A stretch of DNA of 19,295 nucleotides, from the NCBI GenBank assembly GCA_937874345.1, contig CALNBT010000259.1, positions 1 through 19,295 on the forward strand, given 5' to 3'. The DNA comes from an uncultured Prevotella sp. (GTDB lineage: Bacteria; Bacteroidota; Bacteroidia; Bacteroidales; Bacteroidaceae). Positions 1 to 6,081 of this stretch are shown here, piece after piece; positions within the stretch are counted from its first letter, which is position 1; every line of letters starts with the position of its first letter. The notes beneath the pieces were generated by a model that worked only from the letters and a program-made list of their open reading frames with translations, did not search any database and was not told where the DNA came from. A program made the translations under genes and the position numbers.

Positions 1-1556
1 ATCTGTATGGCATGCTCCAAGTGTCGGATACCATCAAGGATGGTGGTTTCTTCATTTCCCGGGCGTAGAAAACCCGAATAGAATGTAGTATGCGCTACAC
101 CGCCTGCCTTCGCCAGTGCACGCAACTGATCGTCGGTAAGATTGCGCGGCACATCACAGAGCGCTTTACAATTGCTGTGACTGCAGACAATAGGTGTCTT
201 ACTGATATCCAACGCATCATAAAAACTTTTCTCGGAGGCATGAGAAAGATCGACCATCATTCCATAATCGTTCATCTCTCGAATCACTTTTTCACCAAAA
301 GACGAAACACCATGATGGGTCTGTGAACCCTTGCAACTGTCACAAATGTCATTGTCTCCATTGTGACAAAGGGTGATATAGGTTACACCACGATGCGCAA
401 AGTAGCCAACGTTTTGGATATTATCTTCGAGAGCGACTCCATTTTCAATACCCAGGACGATAGATTTTTTGCCATTGACCTTGTTCTTGTACAATTCAGC
501 CGGTGTCCTAGCTAAACCCAAATAAGACGATTGAGCATTGACAATATCCACTATTGTATCAAATACCTGATCCGCATATGCCTTATGTCCTACAACATCA
601 AATCCAACTTTAGCAGAAAACGCCGATAGATCAGTGATTTGTGGAAGATATGCCACCATGATAACCGCATCTTCACGGCCCTCGGTCATTTTATGCAGGT
701 CAACGAGCATACGGTTGTCGCGACGATCAAAATGGATACCTTGTGAAAACAACATAGGGGTATCACAGTGGGTATCAAGAACCAAGATCTTGTCATGAAT
801 ACGTTTGGCCTGCGAAAACTCATCGGCACGATGAACAAGCCATTGAAACAGCTTCAATCCTTCAGTCCCGAGCCACTCCGGATGCCATTGAACGCCTATC
901 ACAGACTTATAATCTGTGCTTTCAATACCTTCAATTATACCATCCGATGATGTTGCAGTAATCTTGAAACCATCACCAGGACATTTTACGGCCTGATGAT
1001 GAAAAGAATTCACAAAAATCTTATCTGTTTGATAAATTTCATGCAGTACACTATCATTTTCCAGCAATACACTGTGCGTAGGTTCTGTTCTGTCAGCTTC
1101 TTGCGAATGTTTAATAGAGCAAGAAATATCCTGTATAACCTTTCCTCCCAGTGCCACCGCCAACGTTTGGATTCCTCTGCAAATACCAAGGATTGGAATT
1201 TGGCGGTTAAACGCTAGGCGTGTAATTAACAATTCGGGCAAATCGCGGGCAGAATTCACATGGTGAAGGCCCTTCTCAGGCTCCTCTCCGCTCCACAAAG
1301 GATTTAGATCTCCACCGCCGGTCAATATCAATCCATCGATATTCTCCAGGGTATTCAAGATGACATCCGTATGCTCGACCGGAGGAATCAGAACCGGAAC
1401 ACCACCGGCACTAACCACTTGTTGATAATAACGATCGCGCAATGAGGCGTCAATATCCACATAATCGGTCGTGATTCCTATCAATGGCCGATGTCGGAAA
1501 CTGGGGTAAGCTCCATAAACCTGATCTACATGGGCCTGTATATCAAAATCTTTCAT
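1..1556 (-). CDS. Gamma-glutamyl hydrolase-like (C26) / membrane dipeptidase (M19) fusion protein, C-terminus cut off by window edge
   Basis: One uninterrupted frame of 518 visible residues runs off the left edge. Residues about 24-245 form a class I glutamine-amidotransferase-like domain of the PuuD/gamma-glutamyl hydrolase type: TGGGD at 79-83, nucleophile Cys126 in GICRG, and WHPE at 224-227 with catalytic His225. After a short linker, residues from about 255 form a renal-dipeptidase (M19) metallopeptidase. All five expected dizinc ligands are visible: His263 and Asp265 (DTHCD), Glu371 (GIENG), His438 (DLSHAS) and His460 (CSHSN). I checked that both halves share one reading frame. No signal peptide is present, so the protein is predicted cytosolic, unlike many M19 enzymes. 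The start codon overlaps the stop of the upstream Lrp-type gene (ATGA), so translation is probably coupled. Expected chemistry is hydrolysis of gamma-glutamyl amide bonds and of dipeptides. The exact substrate is inferred, not seen. Confidence 0.88.
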   Translation of the reverse strand, partial: MKDFDIQAHVDQVYGAYPSFRHRPLIGITTDYVDIDASLRDRYYQQVVSAGGVPVLIPPVEHTDVILNTLENIDGLILTGGGDLNPLWSGEEPEKGLHHVNSARDLPELLITRLAFNRQIPILGICRGIQTLAVALGGKVIQDISCSIKHSQEADRTEPTHSVLLENDSVLHEIYQTDKIFVNSFHHQAVKCPGDGFKITATSSDGIIEGIESTDYKSVIGVQWHPEWLGTEGLKLFQWLVHRADEFSQAKRIHDKILVLDTHCDTPMLFSQGIHFDRRDNRMLVDLHKMTEGREDAVIMVAYLPQITDLSAFSAKVGFDVVGHKAYADQVFDTIVDIVNAQSSYLGLARTPAELYKNKVNGKKSIVLGIENGVALEDNIQNVGYFAHRGVTYITLCHNGDNDICDSCKGSQTHHGVSSFGEKVIREMNDYGMMVDLSHASEKSFYDALDISKTPIVCSHSNCKALCDVPRNLTDDQLRALAKAGGVAHTTFYSGFLRPGNEETTILDGIRHLEHAIQ

Positions 1557-2032
1557 TCTTCATCCTCATTAGCCGGTACTTCCCTTTTGATACTTTGTTC
1601 TAAAGATATCAATGTTTCTGTACTGACAACGCCAGGAATGGTCTGCATACGATTGTTTAACAAGTCCATCAACTGTTCGTTATCTCGTGCATAAAGTTTC
1701 AGCAACATGGTGTACGGTCCCGTCGTAAAATGACATTCAACAATCTCGGGTATCATCGCTAACTGCTCGACAACCTCCTTATACATACTTCCTCTTTCCA
1801 AATTAAGACCTACATATGTACAGGTAGAATAGCCCAAGCTTTTGGGATTAACATTGAAACTACTGCCGGTAATGATACCGTTCTCCATCATATGTTGTAC
1901 CCGTTGGTGGATTGCAGCTCTCGAAACACCACATTCTGCTGCGACATCTTTAAATGGGATGCGCGCATTTTTCGATAATATACTTAAAATTTTCTTGTCA
2001 AGATGATCTATCTTATCCATTTCCTTTACCAT
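1553..2032 (-). CDS. Lrp/AsnC family transcriptional regulator
   Basis: This is a 159-residue protein of normal length for the Lrp/AsnC (feast/famine) family. A winged helix-turn-helix occupies about residues 8-55, with the recognition region around CGVSRAAIHQRV (35-46). It is followed by an RAM/AsnC effector-binding domain from about 66 to 150, including the ligand-pocket region VECHFTTGPYTMLLK. Such proteins bind DNA as dimers to octamers and respond to amino acids. The gene overlaps the downstream C26-M19 hydrolase by 4 nt, so the regulator probably controls peptide or amino-acid salvage including its own operon. The start is taken at the first ATG; a second ATG four codons later (position 2020, giving MDKIDHLDKK) is equally plausible. 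A good promoter lies at 2064-2094 and a 12-bp palindrome at 2113-2124 could be its own operator. Confidence 0.93.
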   Translation of the reverse strand: MVKEMDKIDHLDKKILSILSKNARIPFKDVAAECGVSRAAIHQRVQHMMENGIITGSSFNVNPKSLGYSTCTYVGLNLERGSMYKEVVEQLAMIPEIVECHFTTGPYTMLLKLYARDNEQLMDLLNNRMQTIPGVVSTETLISLEQSIKREVPANEDEE

Positions 2033-2063
2033 TATTGTTATTGATTTAAAGTTATTTTGATAG

Positions 2064-2094
2064 CAAAAATAGTTAATCTCAAAGATATAAACAA
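2064..2094 (-). promoter_or_regulatory. Bacteroidota-type promoter of the lrp-hydrolase operon
   Basis: On the minus strand TTG (2092-2094) is followed after exactly 20 nt by TATTTTTG (2064-2071), matching the Bacteroidota -33/-7 consensus TTTG-N19-21-TAnnTTTG. Transcription would start near 2057, giving a leader of about 25 nt. A second -7-like box, TATCTTTG at 2080-2087, lies just upstream without a well-placed -33 element. Confidence 0.6.
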
Positions 2095-2112
2095 CAAAAA
2101 GTCATGGAATTT

Positions 2113-2124
2113 GCAATATATTGC
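2113..2124. promoter_or_regulatory. Perfect 12-bp palindrome, candidate Lrp autoregulatory operator
   Basis: GCAATATATTGC reads identically on both strands. It lies about 20 bp upstream of the -33 element of the lrp promoter and about 80 bp upstream of the gene. AT-centred dyads of this size are typical targets of Lrp/AsnC proteins, which usually autoregulate. The link is inferred from position and symmetry only. Confidence 0.35.
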
Positions 2125-2249
2125 TCACTTTGATAGGCTTAGTGCATCGAATAAGTGGTAAAATTGCACTTTTAACTTAACGAAATGTCAATAAGTTTGG
2201 CATCCAACATTGCTACGGATGTATCTTTATATGAACATTATATACAATA

Positions 2250-2304
2250 AAAGACACACATTCTTCAATAACCATCAAAGGTATACTAAAGGATGTGTGC
2301 CTTT
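2250..2304 (-). terminator. Candidate terminator of the FKBP operon
   Basis: Arms 2250-2261 and 2293-2304 pair over 12 positions with a single mismatch (AAAGaCACACAT against its complement), separated by a 31-nt loop. On the minus strand the stem begins 31 nt after the stop codon of the last FKBP gene and is followed by TTATTGTATA. The large loop and weak U-tract make this a plausible rather than certain intrinsic terminator. Confidence 0.4.
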
Positions 2305-2334
2305 AAAAGCAAATATTTATTAAACTAAATATGC

Positions 2335-3258
2335 TTATTTCGCTTTACCAACTGTACTGCTTGCATCAGGTGTTTTATCGACACTGACAAGTTCAACGGT
2401 AAAGATCAGCGTTGAATAGGGCTGTATTTGACCTGCCTGGCGCTCGCCATAAGCTAACTCTTGCGGAATATAAATTTCCCATTTACTGCCTACCGGCATC
2501 ATTGTAAGTGCTTCCGTCCAGCCTTTAATGACTTGATCGCAACGGAAAGAGGTGGTTTGTGGATTGCGTTTGTACGAACTGTCAAACACATTGCCATCGA
2601 TAGTTTTGCCTTCGTATTTTACAGTCACCTTGTCTGTAGCCTGAGGTATCACTCCTGTTCCCTGTGTAATCACCTTATATTGCAAGCCACTAGCGGTAGT
2701 CTTTACTCCTGCCTGGGCTGCATTGTCTTTCAACCAAGCTTTGTTTTTGGAAATATAAGCCTTGTTTTTTGCTTCTTTCAAAGCAGTTTTTTGCTCTTGA
2801 TACATCTTAGAAGCCTCATCTACGGTATAGACAGTGGTATCATTTTGAACACCAGCGAGGAAACCCTGATTGAAGATTTGTTGATTGATCGAAACAGGTG
2901 TGCCTGTGAAGAAATTAGATTCTTGTGGCAGGATTTTGCTAGCTACCATCCTTGCAATGGTTGCACCCGCAATGCGAGCCTTGAATTGAGGTGAATCCAA
3001 TTGACTCAAAGCATCCTTGTATCCAGCGATAAAATCAGCCATCTGTGTTGTATCCAATTCAAACTCTTGCTGTAAGTAAGGCAATAATCCTCTCGTTACG
3101 GCCAATCCGGCAGCATAACTGAGTGAATCTTGGGGTGTAGCGAGTGTCAGAGCAGTTGCAGGCTGAGCATTCTTCTTAATTTTAATCTTGTCTTTCGCGG
3201 TGGCAGACATTGACAAGGATACCATCAGGATAGCCAAAGCCATCATTATCTTTTTCAT
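2335..3258 (-). CDS. FKBP-type peptidyl-prolyl cis-trans isomerase, secreted (third gene of FKBP operon)
   Basis: This is a 307-residue protein from the chosen ATG. That start begins MKKIMMALAILMV, a typical signal peptide with likely cleavage after ...SMSATA; an ATG ten codons upstream (3288) would bury the signal and is less likely. There is no lipobox cysteine, so the mature protein should be soluble in the periplasm. Residues about 42-180 resemble the FKBP_N dimerisation/chaperone domain (DSLSYAAGLA...), and the FKBP catalytic fold occupies about 205-293. Pocket residues corresponding to those of human FKBP12 are kept: Tyr215, Phe225-Asp226, Val243-Ile244, Trp247, Tyr270 and Phe286. The expected role is accelerating proline isomerisation during folding of exported proteins. 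A Ser/Thr/Lys-rich tail follows the domain. The gene lies 117 nt behind the preceding FKBP gene with no recognisable promoter between them. Confidence 0.9.
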   Translation of the reverse strand: MKKIMMALAILMVSLSMSATAKDKIKIKKNAQPATALTLATPQDSLSYAAGLAVTRGLLPYLQQEFELDTTQMADFIAGYKDALSQLDSPQFKARIAGATIARMVASKILPQESNFFTGTPVSINQQIFNQGFLAGVQNDTTVYTVDEASKMYQEQKTALKEAKNKAYISKNKAWLKDNAAQAGVKTTASGLQYKVITQGTGVIPQATDKVTVKYEGKTIDGNVFDSSYKRNPQTTSFRCDQVIKGWTEALTMMPVGSKWEIYIPQELAYGERQAGQIQPYSTLIFTVELVSVDKTPDASSTVGKAK

Positions 3259-3331
3259 TGAAACGTTATATTTTAATAAAAGACTCATCTTATATGATTC
3301 GTTTTCTTGCCTTGGGCATTAAAGCACGCAT

Positions 3332-3354
3332 CATACAAGACAAGTCTTTGTATG
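3332..3354 (-). other. Intercistronic hairpin between the second and third FKBP genes
   Basis: CATACAA at 3332-3338 pairs perfectly with TTGTATG at 3348-3354 around a 9-nt loop that itself contains GAC/GTC complementarity. It sits just after the stop codon (3376) of the lipoprotein FKBP gene. No T-tract follows on the minus strand, so it is more likely a processing or stabilising hairpin than a terminator. Confidence 0.3.
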
Positions 3355-3375
3355 GTCATAAATAACAATTATCGA

Positions 3376-4248
3376 CTATTTCGCGATGCTGATCAATTCT
3401 ATTTTGAAGATCAACGCAGAGAAAGGTTTAATTTGACCTGCTTCACGTTCAGCATAAGCCAGTTCCTGTGGGATATAAACTTCCCAAACAGAGCCTACAG
3501 GCATGTGAACAAGCGCTTCGGTCCATCCTTTGATAACCTGGTTTGCACGCAAGGAAACTGGTTTTCCTTTAGCAAATGAACTGTCAAATACTTTTCCGTC
3601 AAGAGTCTTACCTTCGTAATTTACGGTTACCATTGAGGTATCTTTAGGCATAGGACCATTACCTTCCTTGATAACCTTGTACTGTACACCATTAGGCAAT
3701 GTCTTTACACCAGCTTTTGTCTTGTTTGCAGCGAGGAATTTTTCACCTGCGACCTTGTTAGCTCCATATTTTTTCTCCATGCCCTTGGCCTTAACAGTCG
3801 ACATCAATCTTTGTGCGGTCATACCTGCTTCTTGAACCGACATCAGTCCTTTCTTGCCTGTTGTACCTGTGATAAAGCCTGCCATGAAATTCTTCAAAGA
3901 AATCGTTTTGGTAGAATCACCACCAAATACTTCCTGGTTAATGCCTGTTACCATCTGGTTGCTGATTTGCTGGCCAATCTGAATACCTGCATAGTAAGCA
4001 GCTTTCCCTTTATTGTCACCGGCATTTGCGCCGTCATTCAATCCTTTAATAAACTCATCCATGTAAGTTGTATCAATGTTCATGCGGCCAACCAAGTACT
4101 CTTTCAGTCCTTGAGTTTGCGCAAGACCCATAGCATAGCTCAAAGTATCAACGTCAGTCTTTAAGTTTGCTTTAGGTGTAGAGTGGCCACAACCTGTAAA
4201 TGCAGCTGTAGCAATAGCCAAAGCGGCTACGATTGTTAGTTTTTTCAT
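3376..4248 (-). CDS. FKBP-type peptidyl-prolyl cis-trans isomerase, lipoprotein (second gene of FKBP operon)
   Basis: This 290-residue protein begins with a lipoprotein signal peptide whose lipobox ends FTGC, making Cys20 the predicted lipidation site. It should therefore be anchored to a membrane and face the periplasm or the cell surface. An FKBP_N-type domain (TLSYAMGLAQT onwards) spans about residues 35-170 and the FKBP catalytic domain about 205-288. Active-site positions are conserved: Tyr211, Phe221-Asp222, Val238-Ile239, Trp242, Tyr265 and Phe281. Overall architecture matches Mip/FkpA-type folding factors. It starts 14 nt after the stop of the upstream FKBP gene, indicating cotranscription. 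Its closest relative in the window is the neighbouring 2335-3258 protein: both share QVIKGWTEAL and IPQELAY, which suggests tandem duplication. Confidence 0.93.
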   Translation of the reverse strand: MKKLTIVAALAIATAAFTGCGHSTPKANLKTDVDTLSYAMGLAQTQGLKEYLVGRMNIDTTYMDEFIKGLNDGANAGDNKGKAAYYAGIQIGQQISNQMVTGINQEVFGGDSTKTISLKNFMAGFITGTTGKKGLMSVQEAGMTAQRLMSTVKAKGMEKKYGANKVAGEKFLAANKTKAGVKTLPNGVQYKVIKEGNGPMPKDTSMVTVNYEGKTLDGKVFDSSFAKGKPVSLRANQVIKGWTEALVHMPVGSVWEVYIPQELAYAEREAGQIKPFSALIFKIELISIAK

Positions 4249-4262
4249 TTTTATTATGATTT

Positions 4263-4868
4263 TTAAATTACTTCAATTAATTCAACATCGAAAACCAATG
4301 CTGCGAATGGCGGAATAGCGCTACCAGCTCCCTGTTCACCATAACCCAAGTGATAAGGAATAAAGAAACGGTACTTTGCACCCTCCTGCATAAGCTGCAA
4401 GCCTTCGGTCCAACCGGCAATAACCTGATTCAAGCCAAACGTAGCGGGCTCTCCACGTTGGATACTGCTGTCAAAAAGTGTTCCATCAACCAACATACCC
4501 TCGTAATGGCATTTTACCTGGTCGGTTGCTTTTGGCTTTTTCCCACTGCCTTCTGTCAAAACCAGATATTGTAATCCGCTGGGTAGCGTCACTACGCCTT
4601 CTTTCTTGCCATTCTGCTGGAGATATAACTCTCCCTCATCCTTGGCAGCCTTGCCCTTTTCAGCAGCTGCTGCACGTTGTTTTTTTTCCTGTTCCTGGAA
4701 AAAATTCTGTACCAATTCTTGCGCTTCTGCTTGGCTGACCGTTAGTTCTGCACCCGCAATAACATCTTTGATGGCCTGAGAGAAATCATCAATATTCAAC
4801 CCCTTTGCGCCCATGTCAACCAATTGCTGGCCAATACCGAGACCCAAAGCATAACTTACTTTGTCCAT
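4263..4868 (-). CDS. FKBP-type peptidyl-prolyl cis-trans isomerase, cytosolic (first gene of FKBP operon)
   Basis: This 201-residue protein begins directly with MDKVSYALGLGIGQQL, the start of the FKBP_N dimerisation domain, and has no signal peptide. It is predicted cytosolic. Residues about 1-75 are helical, ending in a Lys/Ala/Glu/Gln-rich stretch (58-80) that fits the long connecting helix of FkpA/Mip proteins. The catalytic FKBP domain covers about 95-201 with conserved Tyr122, Phe132-Asp133, Val149-Ile150, Trp153, Tyr176 and Phe193. It keeps the canonical IPPFAALVF end, whereas its two paralogues have IQP or IKP at that place. It is the promoter-proximal gene of the three. A -7-like box lies 43 nt upstream. 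Confidence 0.93.
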   Translation of the reverse strand: MDKVSYALGLGIGQQLVDMGAKGLNIDDFSQAIKDVIAGAELTVSQAEAQELVQNFFQEQEKKQRAAAAEKGKAAKDEGELYLQQNGKKEGVVTLPSGLQYLVLTEGSGKKPKATDQVKCHYEGMLVDGTLFDSSIQRGEPATFGLNQVIAGWTEGLQLMQEGAKYRFFIPYHLGYGEQGAGSAIPPFAALVFDVELIEVI

Positions 4869-4910
4869 TTTGCGTAAATAAATAGAATTATCATTGTATT
4901 AATACGCTTG

Positions 4911-4918
4911 CAAAGATA
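4911..4918 (-). promoter_or_regulatory. -7 element of the FKBP operon promoter
   Basis: TATCTTTG on the minus strand matches TAnnTTTG and would start transcription near 4904, about 36 nt before the first FKBP gene. No clear TTG is found 19-21 nt upstream, so the -33 element is weak. Confidence 0.5.
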
Positions 4919-4961
4919 CATAAAATCTATTATTGTAATGTGCGAATTCTAAAAAAAATAC

Positions 4962-4969
4962 TATTTTTG
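4962..4969 (+). promoter_or_regulatory. -7 element of the sirtuin gene promoter
   Basis: TATTTTTG on the plus strand fits TAnnTTTG and lies 65 nt before the chosen ATG. It is back-to-back with the FKBP promoter, so one roughly 50-bp region drives two divergent units. No good -33 element is seen at the expected spacing. Confidence 0.4.
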
Positions 4970-5034
4970 TAGTATATTAAACAGAAAGCTATCTGGTGTT
5001 CTACAAGAAGCTCATTCCAACAAATAGCGCAATC

Positions 5035-5739
5035 ATGAAAAAGATCGTTTTTTTGACAGGTGCCGGTATGTCGGTGGAAAGTGGATTCAAGACTTTCCGT
5101 GGTAGTGACGGACTATGGGAGGACTATCCTGTTGACCAAGTGGCAACCCACGAAGCATGGGAAAACAACCCTGCTTTAGTGACAGCGTTCTACAACATGC
5201 TACGCCAAAAACTGTTTAAGGCACAACCCAACGAAGGGCATCGGTTGATTCAGCAACTGGAAAAAGACTACGATGTAGTCGTTGTCACCCAAAACGTTGA
5301 TAATCTGCACGAAAAGGCCGGTTCGAAAAAGGTGCTTCATCTTCATGGCGAACTAACAAAAGTTACGTCCAGCCGCCATCCTGATGATGAATCATATCAG
5401 ATAGAACTAACCGAAGACAACCCTACCGTTGAGCCAGGAACGAAGGCTCGCGACGGTTCGTTGCTGAGACCCTTCATCGTTTTCTTCAACGAAGGCGTTC
5501 CCATGCTTGCGGCTGCCATCCATGAAGTACAACAAGCAGACATATTAGTCATCATCGGCACATCTCTTAATGTATATCCCGCAGCCGGACTTGTATTGTA
5601 TGCCAGCGCGAGATGCCACATCTACCTCATCGACCCAGAACCGGTAGCAGCCCCTTCCAACAAGACCATCCACTTTATTCGCAAAGGAGCAAGTGAGGGA
5701 ATGAAAGAATTCATTGAACGCTTGGACCAAAAATCTTGA
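5035..5739 (+). CDS. NAD-dependent protein deacylase, sirtuin family, zinc-less type
   Basis: This is a 234-residue sirtuin. The NAD-binding motif GAGMS is at 9-13, FRG at 21-23, TQNVDNLH at 85-92, catalytic His104 in HLHGEL, and GTS at 175-177, so the Rossmann core looks complete. The start is set at the ATG giving MKKIVFLTGAG; an in-frame GTG 39 nt upstream would add residues with no family counterpart. Two features are unusual. The zinc-ribbon segment between the catalytic His and LLRPFIVFFNE (about 108-144) contains no cysteine at all, so no structural zinc site can form. And the CobB/SIRT5 acyl-selectivity motif Y-x-x-R reads Tyr53-Asn-Met-Leu56-Arg57, with the arginine one position late. 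The family removes acetyl or succinyl groups from lysines using NAD; which acyl group is removed here cannot be read from the sequence. The gene is divergent from the FKBP operon. Confidence 0.9.
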   Translation: MKKIVFLTGAGMSVESGFKTFRGSDGLWEDYPVDQVATHEAWENNPALVTAFYNMLRQKLFKAQPNEGHRLIQQLEKDYDVVVVTQNVDNLHEKAGSKKVLHLHGELTKVTSSRHPDDESYQIELTEDNPTVEPGTKARDGSLLRPFIVFFNEGVPMLAAAIHEVQQADILVIIGTSLNVYPAAGLVLYASARCHIYLIDPEPVAAPSNKTIHFIRKGASEGMKEFIERLDQKS

Positions 5740-5820
5740 CCAATTATGCTCAACAAATTGGTTGGAAAGATAGGTTAGACACTTGACCACTTTTCTCTAT
5801 CAAACAATCTCAATGGTATT

Positions 5821-5849
5821 GTTCATCAAAGTCAATGACTTTGATGAAC
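5821..5849. repeat. Perfect 14-bp inverted repeat with 1-nt spacer
   Basis: GTTCATCAAAGTCA at 5821-5834 is followed by a single A and then its exact reverse complement at 5836-5849. It lies 82 nt after the sirtuin stop codon. No T-tract follows on either strand, so it is not a standard intrinsic terminator. It could be a binding site, a recombination remnant or an RNA-stabilising hairpin. Confidence 0.75.
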
Positions 5850-5984
5850 GAAATGCATGATATTGTCGACCGATATCATCCATATCAGAAACAATATATA
5901 AATCAATGACTTACAGCTATATTAAACTATCATCTGAAAGTCCCAAATTGTTTCTTCTACATTATCTTGTTTCCCTTCACACAA

Positions 5985-5998
5985 TAGGGATATCCCTA
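5985..5998. promoter_or_regulatory. 14-bp perfect palindrome, candidate operator of the outer-membrane protein gene
   Basis: TAGGGATATCCCTA is perfectly self-complementary and centred about 65 bp before the predicted transcription start of the following gene, where an activator or repressor dimer would sit. The regulator is unknown. Confidence 0.45.
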
Positions 5999-6002
5999 AT
6001 GA

Positions 6003-6022
6003 AAAATAGGAAAATCTATTTT
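6003..6022. promoter_or_regulatory. Second inverted repeat next to the outer-membrane protein promoter
   Basis: AAAATAG (6003-6009) and CTATTTT (6016-6022) are perfect inverted copies separated by 6 nt. The right arm overlaps the place where the -33 promoter element should be. Because it is AT-rich, chance occurrence is easier than for the neighbouring 14-bp palindrome. Confidence 0.3.
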
Positions 6023-6042
6023 CTGTATGAGCGCAGAAAGGC

Positions 6043-6050
6043 TAATTTTG
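6043..6050 (+). promoter_or_regulatory. -7 element of the outer-membrane protein promoter
   Basis: TAATTTTG matches TAnnTTTG. Transcription would start near 6057, leaving a leader of about 25 nt before the ATG. Upstream, TTTTCTG at 6019-6025 is the nearest -33-like sequence. Confidence 0.55.
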
Positions 6051-6081
6051 CCTGCATACAACAACTAAAGATATAAGGAAT

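Larger units (their letters stand above)
2033..2334. other. Intergenic region between lrp and the FKBP operon
   Basis: This AT-rich stretch of 302 bp lies between two minus-strand units. It holds the lrp promoter (2064-2094), a 12-bp palindrome (2113-2124) and a long-loop hairpin that may end the FKBP operon (2250-2304). No convincing coding frame is seen on either strand. Confidence 0.7.
5740..6081. other. Intergenic region between the sirtuin and outer-membrane protein genes, with several palindromes
   Basis: These 342 bp contain no convincing gene; a 21-codon ATG frame at 5829 is not supported. The region holds a weak 7-bp hairpin right at the sirtuin stop (5739-5762), a 29-bp perfect inverted repeat (5821-5849), a 14-bp palindrome (5985-5998), a further inverted repeat (6003-6022) and the promoter of the next gene (6043-6050). 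Confidence 0.7.

Noticed and set aside
4996..5034. GTG start giving a 13-residue longer sirtuin
   Set aside because: The added residues precede the conserved KKIVFLTGAG strand and have no family counterpart; ATG at 5035 is the standard beginning.
5739..5762. Hairpin ACCAATT/AATTGGT at the sirtuin stop codon as a terminator
   Set aside because: The stem is only 7 bp and mostly AT, and it is followed by GGAAAGAT rather than a T-tract.
5829..5894. Small ATG frame of 21 codons in the region after the sirtuin gene
   Set aside because: Its start lies in the right arm of the 29-bp palindrome, it has no ribosome binding site, no promoter box of its own and no protein-like features.
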